Made by a program: the position numbers and the translations under genes
Notes under the pieces: generated by a model
What the model saw: the letters and a program-made list of their open reading frames with translations, nothing else
What the model was told of the DNA's origin: nothing
Databases searched by the model: none
Source: PZPK01 sp965230795
Lineage (GTDB): Bacteria; Pseudomonadota; Gammaproteobacteria; Pseudomonadales; Oleiphilaceae
DNA: 64,000 nt
NCBI GenBank assembly: GCA_965230795.1
Contig: OZ246020.1
Coordinates: 62,001 to 126,000, forward strand
Reading direction: 5' to 3'
In this document: positions 1 through 8,961 of the stretch, one piece after another
Layout: every line of letters begins with the position of its first letter
Position numbering within the stretch: position 1 is the first letter of the stretch

Positions 1-1
1 G

Positions 2-610
2 ACCAATGGCTACGTTACTTTCGGCTCATTCAATGTGCATCAGAAAGTACGACAAGAGATGCTCGATATTTGGTGCCAGATTCTGCAACGAATACCGGGG
101 TCACGTATGCTCTTCAAGAATCGCGCCTATAAAAGCCAGGCATTGCGGGAAAACATCATTTCCCGGTTCAGGCGGGCAAATGTGGACGATAAGCGCATTA
201 GTTTCGCGGTGATGGATCCGGATATCCGGTCTCATCTCAAAACCTTTGGAAAAATCGACGTGCATCTGGATACCTACCCCTACAATGGCACCACAACCAC
301 TTGTGACGCTTTGTACATGGGTGTACCCAGCATTACGCTGTCGGGACCAAATCACCGCTCGCGCGTGAGCGGCAGTATACTGAAGCAAGCAGGCTTGGAC
401 AGGTTTATTGCAAGCACGACGGAAGAGTATGTTGAAAAAGCCGTTTCAATTAGCTCTGAGCCGTCCCAACTCGTTGCACTTCGAGAACAACTCAGAGACA
501 GAATGCGTGCCTGCCAACTCATGAACCCGGAAGGCTTCGTCAAAAACCTGGAAAACGCTTTTTTTCAGGCCATCTCCAGCAGGAACGCACAACTCAAGGA
601 CAGCAACTAG
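2..610 (+). CDS. SPINDLY/OGT-like O-GlcNAc transferase, C-terminal part (5' truncated)
   Basis: Only the last 202 residues lie in the window; the reading frame is open from base 2 and starts beyond the left edge. The visible part is the second half of a GT41-type catalytic domain: a GSFN segment near the left edge, then VHLDTYPYNGTTTTCDAL and MGVPSITLSG followed by SRVSGSIL, which matches the UDP-sugar-binding C-lobe of bacterial O-linked GlcNAc transferase (SPINDLY) proteins. Such proteins normally carry TPR repeats in front, which cannot be seen here. They transfer a sugar to Ser/Thr of proteins, in bacteria often flagellins or surface proteins; the substrate here is unknown. The stop codon shares the tetranucleotide CTAG with the stop of the convergent HDOD gene. 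Confidence 0.85.
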   Translation, partial: TNGYVTFGSFNVHQKVRQEMLDIWCQILQRIPGSRMLFKNRAYKSQALRENIISRFRRANVDDKRISFAVMDPDIRSHLKTFGKIDVHLDTYPYNGTTTTCDALYMGVPSITLSGPNHRSRVSGSILKQAGLDRFIASTTEEYVEKAVSISSEPSQLVALREQLRDRMRACQLMNPEGFVKNLENAFFQAISSRNAQLKDSN

Positions 611-2022
611 CGTCCCATTAGGTTTGCCATTGCTGCGACTTCATCGCGATTTTCCAACATGCGGTCAATGGCTTCCTCAACCTGCTCCGGCGTCAGGTGC
701 AGACGCTCGTAAAGCGCTTCATCCAGGGCCTGTACTGGCGCCTTCAGCACACCTTTTTTAGCAAACCAGTGATGGGTGAGGCTCAACAAATTGGCATATT
801 CCGAGTTAGGGCCATCGTAGCCGGCATCTTTCTGATGCCGCAGCGCCGTGATCACTTCCGCGGGCATGTTCCAGATTGACATCAACTGGCTGCCCACCTG
901 CTCCCGGGTAATACCAAGCAAATGGTGCTCGATCACGGCCGAGTCGATATGGGGATTGGCTTCAATATATCGACAGATCAGTGAAAAGTGGGGAGGAAAA
1001 ACGTGTGCCAGCACCAGATAACCAAAATTGTGCAAAAGGCCTGATAGATAGGAAAGCCCGAAGCCAGGACGATAAGCTGGCTCGATCTTGCTGATAATGG
1101 AGGTGGTGCCCAGCGCCATCCACATGGCATGGTGCCAGTAGGGTGCATAGCCCTTGGGCTCGTCCTTGGGGACATTGAGTGTTCTGCCAAGTGACAGGCC
1201 CATCGACAGATTCATGACCATATCAAAACCCAGTACCCGAATGATGGCATCGTGGACTGACTTGATTTTCCCAGGGGCGTTGTAGAAGGAACTGGAAGCC
1301 CAGCTCACCACCTGTGCTGAAAGGCTTGGGTCCCTTTCTATAATGTCTGCCAACTCATCAGAGCCCGCATCGGGGTTTGACCGCAGCTTGATTATATCCT
1401 GGGCACTTTGCGGCAATGGCGGCAGTTCCAGCGTGTCTTCGAGCCGCTGCTTGATCCGTAAGGAAGTGAATTTTTCAATCGCTTGCTCAATCTGCGCGGC
1501 ATCCTGAGAAGGGCTGGCTTCATTGCTGGGAATCTGGTTGATCGGCACGGCAAACGAGGCAATTTTTGCATTGCGCGATGTCAAAGCGAACAGTTCTTTA
1601 CTGAGTTTCAAGGCCGTATCAGGCTGTCCCGACTCAACATAGACTGCCTCGGTTTCAGTCACGCGCTGATCAATAATCGCCGGCAAGCCTGTGATATCCG
1701 GAATGGCAGGTAACTCATCCAGTGCGTAACGCTGACTCAGCGAACTCACATCTTCATGGGGAAGTGCCACCAGCGAACGGCCCTGAGAGGCATTGAGGGC
1801 ATCCACATCCAGCAAGCAATCGCCCGGCACCAGAACCTGGACACGCCCCAGGGCATCACTCATTAAAATGAGTTTCACCATCTGACTCGCCGGGACGCTA
1901 TTGCGCTCTACCAGTTCCGGTTGCAACACCGCACCATCAGAGATTTCCTCTGCGCTCTGGTATTGCTCGATCAACTTGCTAACTGCCGAAGGTATCATAT
2001 TACTTGACTCTGTGTTGTCCAT
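607..2022 (-). CDS. HDOD domain protein with N-terminal YbaK-like domain
   Basis: 471 residues. Residues about 25-165 resemble the YbaK/ProX aminoacyl-tRNA editing fold (VQVLVPGDCLLDVDAL, then IIDQRVTETEAVYVESGQ). Residues about 195-400 form an HDOD domain, a relative of HD phosphohydrolases that usually lacks metal-dependent catalysis (ELPPLPQSAQDIIKLRSNPD, SSFYNAPGKIKSVHDAIIRV, YLSGLLHNFGYLVLAH). The tail LTPEQVEEAIDRML resembles the end of other HDOD proteins. HDOD proteins act in bacterial signalling, often near c-di-GMP or chemotaxis circuits; the YbaK-HDOD fusion is found in pseudomonads, but no reaction can be assigned. The gene stands alone, convergent with the glycosyltransferase gene. 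Confidence 0.85.
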   Translation of the reverse strand: MDNTESSNMIPSAVSKLIEQYQSAEEISDGAVLQPELVERNSVPASQMVKLILMSDALGRVQVLVPGDCLLDVDALNASQGRSLVALPHEDVSSLSQRYALDELPAIPDITGLPAIIDQRVTETEAVYVESGQPDTALKLSKELFALTSRNAKIASFAVPINQIPSNEASPSQDAAQIEQAIEKFTSLRIKQRLEDTLELPPLPQSAQDIIKLRSNPDAGSDELADIIERDPSLSAQVVSWASSSFYNAPGKIKSVHDAIIRVLGFDMVMNLSMGLSLGRTLNVPKDEPKGYAPYWHHAMWMALGTTSIISKIEPAYRPGFGLSYLSGLLHNFGYLVLAHVFPPHFSLICRYIEANPHIDSAVIEHHLLGITREQVGSQLMSIWNMPAEVITALRHQKDAGYDGPNSEYANLLSLTHHWFAKKGVLKAPVQALDEALYERLHLTPEQVEEAIDRMLENRDEVAAMANLMGR

Positions 2023-2058
2023 GGTAGGTCATCCCACTGACTGCATCTATGTGGGTAA

Positions 2059-2076
2059 GCGGTTATTGTTAACCGC
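2059..2076. promoter_or_regulatory. Inverted repeat upstream of the HDOD gene
   Basis: A 7-bp perfect inverted repeat, GCGGTTA and TAACCGC with a 4-base gap, lies about 37 bases before the HDOD gene start on the minus strand. It could be an operator or a leader hairpin. The rest of 2023-2298 shows no gene. Confidence 0.25.
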
Positions 2077-2298
2077 CGCTCTTGCGTTTACTTGCCTCAT
2101 CACTTACTCGACCGCCTGACTGCATCTTACCTGCTGCGTCGACATGGTTTTTCCTGCAAGCCCGAATGGGATTTGGAAAGCGTAGACCGGGCAAAAAGAA
2201 TCGAGACAGGCATTCAAACAAACTTAGTATCAGTGTAGTTGAAATAATTCGTGCATCGTTCAAATTTCGCATAAAAACGTGCTCCAACCCTCTCCTTC

Positions 2299-4377
2299 TT
2301 AAACTTCTCCATATTGGCTTCGGCTACCCAGCCAACGATTAATCAGCGGCTCACAGTAGTGAGGCTGATCCAGAAGCACCTGTGCCATGCGCTTGATTTC
2401 GGGCAGCCAGGACTGATCCCGTTGCAAATCGGCCAGCTTGAATTCGATCATACCAGTCTGCCGGGTGCCCAAAACTTCACCGGGGCCTCGAATCTCCAGA
2501 TCCTTTTCGGCGATGACAAAACCATCGTTACTATCGCGCATGACCTGCAGACGCTCACGTCCATTTTGGGACAGCGGCGGGTGATACATCAATACACAGT
2601 AACTCTTGGTGCTGCCTCGTCCCACGCGACCCCGCAACTGATGTAACTGAGCCAGGCCAAGTCGTTCGGGGTTTTCGATGACTATCAGGCTGGCATTGGG
2701 CACATCCACGCCCACCTCAATAACCGTCGTCGCAACCAGCACATCAATCCTGCCCTCTTTGAAGGCTTCCATGATCTGACTCTTGTCAGCTGCCTTCATA
2801 CGACCATGCACCAGACCAACCAGCAAATCACCGAGCTGCTCCTGAAGCCACTGATGCGCGTCTTCGGCCGCCTGACATTGCAGACTTTCAGACTCCTCAA
2901 TCAAGGTGCACACCCAATAGGCCTGCGAACCGGATAAACAGGCCTGACGAATCCTCTGTACCACTTCTTCGCGACGCGAATCTGCAATCGCGACCGTGTC
3001 GATCTGCTGCCTTCCCGGCGGCAGTTCATCAATGATCGATGTATCGAGATCGGCATAGACGCTCATGGCGAGTGTTCGTGGAATCGGCGTCGCCGTCATG
3101 ATGAGCTGATGGGGAACCACTCCGGATTGCAGCCCTTTGTTTTTCAGGGAGAGCCGCTGATGGACCCCGAAACGGTGCTGCTCATCGATGATGGCCAGAG
3201 CCAGACGATTGAATTTTACATCTTCCTGAAACAAGGCGTGGGTGCCAATCACAACCTGGGCTTCGCCCCCGGCAATACTATCGAGGGTATCACTTCGAGC
3301 CTTGCCTTTTGACTTCCCGCTAAGCCAGGCCAAATTGATCCCGAGGGGCAGTAACCAGGATTCGAAGTTACGCAGATGCTGCTCTGCCAGAATTTCAGTT
3401 GGAGCCATCACCGCGACCTGGGCACCGGCTGCAATCACCTGCAAGGCTGCAAGTGCAGCGACAATGGTTTTTCCCGAACCCACGTCCCCCTGCACCAATC
3501 TCAGCATGGGATATGGCTGCGCCAGATCATGGGCAACTTCTTGGTATACCCGCTGTTGAGCGCCAGTCAGGGCAAAAGGCAAGGCTGATAATAACTGCTC
3601 GATCAGTTCGTCCTTCTCCATGGCACAGGCCATGGCAGGATGAGCCTGTTGACGCTGACGCAACTTCATCAAACTCAGATGGTGAGCCAGTAATTCTTCA
3701 ACAATCAGGCGCTGTTGACAGGGGTGCCGCCCTTCAAGCAAAGCCAGCTGGTCTGCATCAACAGGTGGCGCATGCAGATAACGCAAGGCGGTGTTCAGGT
3801 CGGGCAGCTGGTAGTCTTGCAGGAGTTTGTCTGGCAGCAGGTCACGCACATGGGCGCGATCCAGCCATTGCAGGGCTTGTCGGCACAGAGCCCGCATCCG
3901 CGGCTGCTGAATACCTTCGGTCAAAGGGTAAACAGGTGTCAGGCTGTCTGGCGCATCCGGAATTTTCTCGCTGTCCCTGTGCTGATACTCCGGATGGTAG
4001 AATTCAATTCCGTTTCGCCCCATCCGCGCTTCACCGTAGCACCTGAGTTGGCTGCCGGCCGCCAGTTGTCGTGCTTGCGCCGCCGAGAAATGATAAAATC
4101 TTAGCGTTACTTCACCATGATCATCACGGACATGCACTTCCAGACTTCGACGTTTGCCATGCGCCACCCGATTGCCAATAACCGTCACATCGAAAACGCC
4201 CTGAACACCTGGCCTGAAAGCCGTTAACGGCAGCACTCGGGTTCTGTCCTCATAGCGAAAAGGAAGGTGAAACAGCAGATCCTGAAGGTTGTGAATATCC
4301 AGTTTTTCAAGTGTTTGAGCGAGCTTGCTGCCCACGCCTTTTAATTGCGTCAGCTCGAGCTCTTCCAGAGCGATCAT
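2299..4377 (-). CDS. recG: ATP-dependent DNA helicase RecG
   Basis: 692 residues, the usual RecG length. The N-terminal wedge/OB part starts with LKGVGSKLAQTLEKL and contains the DLLFHLPFRYEDRT signature. The helicase core shows Walker A GDVGSGKTIVAALAAL, the DEQH box (IIDEQHRFGVHQR), TATPIPRTLAMSVY, and motifs V and VI (ATTVIEVGVDVPNASLIVIE, LHQLRGRVGRG). RecG is a monomeric double-stranded DNA translocase that remodels stalled replication forks and branched recombination intermediates in the cytoplasm. Start is ATG at 4377. In Pseudomonas recG lies downstream of the spoT block, as here, with one extra gene in between on the opposite strand. Confidence 0.98.
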   Translation of the reverse strand: MIALEELELTQLKGVGSKLAQTLEKLDIHNLQDLLFHLPFRYEDRTRVLPLTAFRPGVQGVFDVTVIGNRVAHGKRRSLEVHVRDDHGEVTLRFYHFSAAQARQLAAGSQLRCYGEARMGRNGIEFYHPEYQHRDSEKIPDAPDSLTPVYPLTEGIQQPRMRALCRQALQWLDRAHVRDLLPDKLLQDYQLPDLNTALRYLHAPPVDADQLALLEGRHPCQQRLIVEELLAHHLSLMKLRQRQQAHPAMACAMEKDELIEQLLSALPFALTGAQQRVYQEVAHDLAQPYPMLRLVQGDVGSGKTIVAALAALQVIAAGAQVAVMAPTEILAEQHLRNFESWLLPLGINLAWLSGKSKGKARSDTLDSIAGGEAQVVIGTHALFQEDVKFNRLALAIIDEQHRFGVHQRLSLKNKGLQSGVVPHQLIMTATPIPRTLAMSVYADLDTSIIDELPPGRQQIDTVAIADSRREEVVQRIRQACLSGSQAYWVCTLIEESESLQCQAAEDAHQWLQEQLGDLLVGLVHGRMKAADKSQIMEAFKEGRIDVLVATTVIEVGVDVPNASLIVIENPERLGLAQLHQLRGRVGRGSTKSYCVLMYHPPLSQNGRERLQVMRDSNDGFVIAEKDLEIRGPGEVLGTRQTGMIEFKLADLQRDQSWLPEIKRMAQVLLDQPHYCEPLINRWLGSRSQYGEV

Positions 4378-4412
4378 TTACGTTACACTAGCAGTCCGTA
4401 TTGTTTGCTTAG

Positions 4413-5315
4413 GTGGAGTTTACCCTGAATACAACCCTGAAACAGCCCGTTTCACGCAAACGCATCCTGATAGTGGGATTCGGCAAATTGGGCAAGCCCC
4501 TCGCTCAAAACCTGGCCAAACACCATGAGGTCTGGACACTTCACCGCCACCCAAACGAGGAGGTGCAAGGTATTCACAGCATTGGCGCCGATGTCACTGA
4601 CATAGTGTCTTTACACGAAAACATTCCGTCGAAGCTGGATTTTATTGTCTATTGCCTCAGTCCCGGCTCACGCTCTGAAGAAGCCTACAGGAATATCTAT
4701 CCCGAAGGCCTGGCCAATACTCTTCAAGCCCTGCCGGAGGAAACGCATTTACAGCGCCTGTACTTTATCTCCAGTACCAGCGTCTACCACCAGAACGACC
4801 ACAGCTGGGTCGATGAAAACAGTCCTGCTGAAGCCACCAGCTATTCGGGCCGGCTGTTACTGGAAGCTGAGTCAGTCGCCGAAAATAGCGGGCAACCGGC
4901 TACAGTGATCCGCTTTAGCGGTATCTATGGTGGCGATCGCCGACGTCTGATTGACCAGGTCAAAAACAGACAGGCCGGTTACAGCCCCAAAACCAGGTTG
5001 AGCAATCGAATCCACCAGGATGACTGTGTCGGATTTATTGAGCATCTGATTCAGCAGGAATGTGCCGGCGAAAAAAACTTGCCTCGCTACCTGGCAAGCG
5101 ACTCCTGCCCTGTGGATCTCAATGAAGTGCTCGGTTTTTTGGCAGAGAAACTGGGCGTCGAGTTGCAGGAAAGTTCGGAGACGCCCTCAACTCGGCGCGG
5201 AGGAAACAAGCGATGCAGCAATCGCCAGATGCTGGCAAGCGGCTATCGCCTCAGATATCCGGACTACCGCGCCGGCTATGCGGCGCAGCTGGGTAACGAC
5301 GATACGAATGGCTAG
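4413..5315 (+). CDS. NAD(P)-binding SDR-type epimerase/reductase (YeeZ-like)
   Basis: About 300 residues starting at GTG 4413. A Rossmann glycine motif (ILIVGFGKLGKPLAQNL) stands near residue 20; then come FISSTSVYHQNDHSWVDE (the SSxxVY region of atypical extended SDRs), VIRFSGIYGGDRRRLID and NRIHQDDCVGFIEHLI. The C-terminus KRCSN...GYRLRYPDYRAGY matches the YeeZ family, whose biochemical substrate is not established. The catalytic YxxxK of classical SDRs is not evident in its usual form. The exact start is uncertain because the Shine-Dalgarno-like AGGTGGAG overlaps the GTG. Its stop overlaps the ridA stop in a shared CTAG. Divergent from recG with a 35-base gap. Confidence 0.8.
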   Translation: MEFTLNTTLKQPVSRKRILIVGFGKLGKPLAQNLAKHHEVWTLHRHPNEEVQGIHSIGADVTDIVSLHENIPSKLDFIVYCLSPGSRSEEAYRNIYPEGLANTLQALPEETHLQRLYFISSTSVYHQNDHSWVDENSPAEATSYSGRLLLEAESVAENSGQPATVIRFSGIYGGDRRRLIDQVKNRQAGYSPKTRLSNRIHQDDCVGFIEHLIQQECAGEKNLPRYLASDSCPVDLNEVLGFLAEKLGVELQESSETPSTRRGGNKRCSNRQMLASGYRLRYPDYRAGYAAQLGNDDTNG

Positions 5316-5698
5316 TTGAGCACCAACACAGCGTCCATTTCGACTTCGGCGCCTTTTGGCAGCGCCGCGACACCAATTGCTGCACGCGCAGGAAACGGCG
5401 ACTGGAAATAAGTCGACATGATTTCATTAACGCTGTTGAAGTGCCCCAGGTCGGTCAAATAAATATTCAGTTTAACGATATCCTGCAGCGAACCTCCCGC
5501 CGCCTCGCATACCGCCTTCAGGTTTTCAAACACTCGCTTGATCTGATTTTCGATTTTGCCCGTGACCAGTTCCATGGTTTCCGGATCCAGGGGAATCTGC
5601 CCTGACAAATACACCGTATCACCCACTTTGACAGCCTGAGAGTAGGTGCCAATGGCTTGAGGAGCGTGTTCAGTCTGAATGATGGACTTGTTACTCAT
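5312..5698 (-). CDS. ridA: RidA family reactive intermediate/imine deaminase
   Basis: 128 residues, the normal size. The family signature is clear: QAIGTYSQAVKVGDTVYLSGQIP near the start, the mid-section LQDIVKLNIYLTDLGHFNSVNEI, and the C-terminal PARAAIGVAALPKGAEVEMDAV with the conserved Arg of the active-site cleft. RidA hydrolyses reactive enamine/imine intermediates such as 2-aminoacrylate made by PLP enzymes, protecting PLP-dependent enzymes. It lies directly after spoT in the same direction (30-base gap), as in Pseudomonas, and is probably co-transcribed with it. Confidence 0.95.
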   Translation of the reverse strand: MSNKSIIQTEHAPQAIGTYSQAVKVGDTVYLSGQIPLDPETMELVTGKIENQIKRVFENLKAVCEAAGGSLQDIVKLNIYLTDLGHFNSVNEIMSTYFQSPFPARAAIGVAALPKGAEVEMDAVLVLN

Positions 5699-5728
5699 GA
5701 TGATTCCTTGGATATCAGTGTTTGTTAT

Positions 5729-7849
5729 TCAATGTACGATGCGATGAAGACTTATCACCGCCTTGATGGTTCGAATACGGCGCATAACCCGCGCCAGATG
5801 GCGACGTCCCTGGACGTGTAAAACAACACTGACGACACTCATTCTGGCATTTTGTTCTTCGACATTAATGCGCTCGATATTGGACTCGGCACGGGTAATG
5901 GCCGTAGCGAGCTCCGCAATAATACCCCGCTGACGCTCCAACTCCACGCGCAACTCGACGACAAACTCATCCGTGATGTCTTTTACCCATGACAAGTGCA
6001 TGCGGGTTTTTTCCGCTGCGACCTTCATGGCTTTTATGCAGCCTTCAGAATGAATGACCAATCCTGTCTCTGCATCAGGTACACCCACAATGGGATCGCC
6101 GGGAATCGGGTAGCAGCAGTGAGCAAAAGATACCTGCATACCTTCGGTACCTTTTATCATGACTTTCTGGTCTCCGGCGATGTGGGCTTCTTCTACCGCG
6201 ACATCTGCAGGTCCATCCTCCGACACCAATTGTCTGGCAATAATATATGGCATCCGCAGACCCAGCCCGACATTGCGCACCAACTCTTCAATGGAGTCCA
6301 CCTGGTTATGAGCCAGCACTTTATCGATTTGTTCGTCTGAGATATCGTCCCAGCTCTTCTTGATCCCCGCCAACGATTTATCCAGCAGCTGACGTCCAAG
6401 CTCATAGCTTTCACTTTGCTGTTGCTGCTTGAGGAAGTGTCGGATACTGCTTTTTGCCTTACCTGATACCACGATGTTGAGCCATGCCCGGCTGGGTTTT
6501 GCACCCGGAGCGGTGATGATCTCAACGGTCTGACCACTTTGTAAGGGTTCGCTGAGTGAGGCGAGCTGCTTGTTAATACGACAGGCCACGCAGGCATTAC
6601 CGATGTCCGTATGAATACTGTAGGCAAAATCAATGGGGGTAGCGCCGGCCGGCAACTCAAGAATGGATCCCTTAGGTGTAAATACGTAAATCTCGTCGGG
6701 AAAAAGGTCGATCTTGACGTGCTCGATGAACTCCATTGAGTCATCTGCCCGTTCCCGCATTTCCTTCAGGCCGCTTAGCCAACGATCAATACGGTGCTGG
6801 TTGGCTATAGCGATACTGGATTCATCCTTGTATTGCCAGTGAGCAGCAATGCCGTAATTGGCCAGTTCTTCCATTTCCTTGGTTCGGATCTGAATTTCAA
6901 TATTCACATGCATACCGAACAAGGTGGTATGCAGCGACTGATAGCCGTTGACCTTGGGAACCGCGATGTAATCTTTGAATCGAAACGGCAGCGGTTTATA
7001 CAGGCTGTGCACCGCACCCAGGATACGATAACAGTCATCCTCCGTTTCGGTAATGATCCGGAAGGCGTATACATCCATGATCTCGTGAAAGGACTTGTGC
7101 TTGTACTTCATCTTTTTATAGATGCTGTTCAAGTGCTTCTCACGCCCGACAATCTCGCCTTTCAGGCCCCGCTCTTCAAGACAGGCCTCCAGCCTGGTTT
7201 GAATGTCTGCGATAATTTCATTGTGGTTGCCACGCAGTTTTTTCACCGCTTTGCGAATGTATTTTGCCCGCATGGGATACAGGGCTGCAAAACCTAGGTC
7301 TTCCAGTTCTACCCGGATACTGTTAATTCCCAAACGATTGGCAATGGGAGCATAAATATCCAGGGTTTCCGTGGCGATACGCCGCCGCTTTTCATGATGT
7401 AAAGGCCCCAGGGTGCGCATGTTATGCAGGCGATCCGCCAGTTTCACCAGAATGACACGAATATCCTTGGCCATCGCCAAGGTCATTTTCTGGAAGTTAC
7501 GGGCCTGGGCTTCGGCCTTGGATTTGAACTCGATCTGAGTCAGTTTGCTGACGCCGTCCACCAGTTCGGCAACGGGCTCTCCGAACAGTCCGGCCAATTC
7601 CTTCTTGGTGACCGGCGTATCTTCAATCACATCGTGCAATAAAGCCGCCATCAACGTTTGATGGTCCATGTGCAGGTTAGCCAGAATATTGGCCACAGCC
7701 AGAGGATGAACTATGTAGGGATCGCCACTGCGTCGATACTGGCCTTCATGCGCCTCTTTGGCCACCTCGTAGGCTTCTTCAACCAGCGCAACCTCATCCT
7801 CATCCAGATAGGTGCGTAAGCGTTCGGCCAAGGCTTGTATTGTGGGCAC
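5729..7849 (-). CDS. spoT: Bifunctional (p)ppGpp synthetase/hydrolase SpoT
   Basis: 706 residues if translated from GTG 7849. The HD hydrolase domain comes first (EAHEGQYRRSGDPYIVHPLAV, LLHDVIEDTPV, KLADRLHNMRTL). The RelA/SpoT synthetase domain follows (VYAFRIITETEDDCYRILG, GYQSLHTTLFG), then a TGS domain (VFTPKGSILELPAGATPIDFAY), a helical/CC region and a C-terminal ACT domain. It makes and degrades the stringent-response alarmone. Start choice: an in-frame ATG at 7903 would add 18 residues of odd composition (SFSFFFACSLSLFF) and lies inside the predicted rpoZ terminator; GTG 7849 has AGGA five bases upstream and gives the N-terminus MPTIQALAERL, similar to Pseudomonas SpoT. Confidence 0.97.
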   Translation of the reverse strand: MPTIQALAERLRTYLDEDEVALVEEAYEVAKEAHEGQYRRSGDPYIVHPLAVANILANLHMDHQTLMAALLHDVIEDTPVTKKELAGLFGEPVAELVDGVSKLTQIEFKSKAEAQARNFQKMTLAMAKDIRVILVKLADRLHNMRTLGPLHHEKRRRIATETLDIYAPIANRLGINSIRVELEDLGFAALYPMRAKYIRKAVKKLRGNHNEIIADIQTRLEACLEERGLKGEIVGREKHLNSIYKKMKYKHKSFHEIMDVYAFRIITETEDDCYRILGAVHSLYKPLPFRFKDYIAVPKVNGYQSLHTTLFGMHVNIEIQIRTKEMEELANYGIAAHWQYKDESSIAIANQHRIDRWLSGLKEMRERADDSMEFIEHVKIDLFPDEIYVFTPKGSILELPAGATPIDFAYSIHTDIGNACVACRINKQLASLSEPLQSGQTVEIITAPGAKPSRAWLNIVVSGKAKSSIRHFLKQQQQSESYELGRQLLDKSLAGIKKSWDDISDEQIDKVLAHNQVDSIEELVRNVGLGLRMPYIIARQLVSEDGPADVAVEEAHIAGDQKVMIKGTEGMQVSFAHCCYPIPGDPIVGVPDAETGLVIHSEGCIKAMKVAAEKTRMHLSWVKDITDEFVVELRVELERQRGIIAELATAITRAESNIERINVEEQNARMSVVSVVLHVQGRRHLARVMRRIRTIKAVISLHRIVH

Positions 7850-7881
7850 AGTAATCCTGAAAAAAAGCGATAGAGAGCAGG

Positions 7882-7916
7882 CAAAAAAAAAGCTGAACGA
7901 CACCCATTCAGCTTTC
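7882..7916 (-). terminator. Rho-independent terminator after rpoZ
   Basis: On the minus strand a 9-bp perfect stem (AAAGCTGAA / TTCAGCTTT, arms 7907-7915 and 7889-7897) with a 9-base loop is followed at once by a run of T (complement of the A-run 7883-7890). It lies between rpoZ and spoT and should reduce read-through into spoT, so spoT probably needs its own promoter or partial read-through. Confidence 0.85.
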
Positions 7917-8011
7917 CGTTCTACTTCCTATATTAAGGAAGTAGCCGAGGATTTTTCAAGCGCTAAGTTCACTTGGCGCAAGCGAGACGAAGACCTCCCC
8001 GTGCGAAGAAA

Positions 8012-8224
8012 TTACTCCGCTTCTGTTTCGTCAAGAACACCAGGATTGACCAGGCCTTCTGCTATCTCACGCAAAGCGACAACAGTTGGCTTATCATTTT
8101 CCCAATCGACCAAAGGCTCTTTGCCACTATTTGCTATCTGGCGCGCCCGTTTGGTCGCAACCATCACCAATTCAAAACGGTTATCAACGTTGTCCAAACA
8201 GTCTTCAACGGTCACTCTAGCCAT
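8012..8224 (-). CDS. rpoZ: RNA polymerase omega subunit
   Basis: 70 residues. MARVTVEDCLDNVDNRFELV and the following VATKRARQIANSG are diagnostic of omega, which binds the beta-prime subunit, aids RNA polymerase assembly and forms part of the ppGpp site 1. The acidic C-terminus (DETEAE) is usual. It sits between gmk and spoT in the conserved gmk-rpoZ-spoT order and is followed by a strong terminator. Confidence 0.97.
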   Translation of the reverse strand: MARVTVEDCLDNVDNRFELVMVATKRARQIANSGKEPLVDWENDKPTVVALREIAEGLVNPGVLDETEAE

Positions 8225-8310
8225 TCAATTTCACCTTTGAGGAACAAGATAGGCGGCGGTTGCACGTGGCAACAGCCAAAACGACCGGCGATTGTACTCG
8301 TCCCGACCGC

Positions 8311-8949
8311 CTATGACAACAGATCTGCCAAAATATCCTGGCATCTCTGGCTTTGCACTTCCGTGGTCACACGATTGGCCAGAAAAATTGCCGACAGCTC
8401 ACTAAGCGCCTGGTCAAACTGGTCATTGATGACCAGATAATCGTATTCCGGGTAATGGCTACTTTCCGACTCAGCCTCAGCCATGCGTCTATCAATGGTT
8501 TCCTGATCATCTTGTCCTCGTGACTCCAGACGCTGACGCAAGGCCTGCTTGGATGGAGGCAGAATGAATATGCTGCGCGCCTCCGGCACCAATTCACGTA
8601 TTTGTCGCGCTCCCTGCCAATCGATTTCCAGAATCACATCCTTGCCACTAAGCAGACGCTCCTCAACCCATGACTGAGAGGTCCCATAGTAGTTCCCAAA
8701 GACCTTGGCATGCTCAAGAAAGTCACCACGCTCAACGCGATGCTCAAAGGCATCCACCGAAACGAAGTTGTAATTCACGCCATCTGTTTCACCTGGACGT
8801 GGCGCCCGGGTGGTATGGGAAACCGACACTTCGATACTCGCGTCCCGCTCCAGCAGCGCCGCGACCAAACTGGTTTTGCCAGCACCAGAAGGTGCCGACA
8901 CAATGTATAAGGAGCCTTTTACCCGATTATGCTGCATGCTTTTCGCCAC
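8311..8949 (-). CDS. gmk: Guanylate kinase
   Basis: Up to 212 residues. The P-loop VSAPSGAGKTSLV lies near residue 20; the GMP-binding region SVSHTTRAPRPGETDGVNY and FLEHAKVFGNYYGTS follow, then VILEIDWQGARQIR and the lid IFILPPSKQALRQRLESRGQ. It converts GMP plus ATP to GDP, essential for GTP and (p)ppGpp supply, in keeping with its place next to rpoZ-spoT. Two starts are possible: GTG 8949 with a weak AGG upstream, or ATG 8937 (MQHNRVKGSLY), which is closer to the E. coli length. Confidence 0.97.
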   Translation of the reverse strand: MAKSMQHNRVKGSLYIVSAPSGAGKTSLVAALLERDASIEVSVSHTTRAPRPGETDGVNYNFVSVDAFEHRVERGDFLEHAKVFGNYYGTSQSWVEERLLSGKDVILEIDWQGARQIRELVPEARSIFILPPSKQALRQRLESRGQDDQETIDRRMAEAESESSHYPEYDYLVINDQFDQALSELSAIFLANRVTTEVQSQRCQDILADLLS

Positions 8950-8961
8950 TCGCCTGCTTGT

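Noticed and set aside
2069..2287. A 72-codon frame on the minus strand between recG and the HDOD gene
   Set aside because: No ribosome site, Arg/Ser/Lys-rich product without pattern; read as non-coding.
3399..4046. A 215-codon open frame antisense to recG
   Set aside because: Low-complexity Pro/Arg/Ala-rich product and full overlap with the recG coding region.
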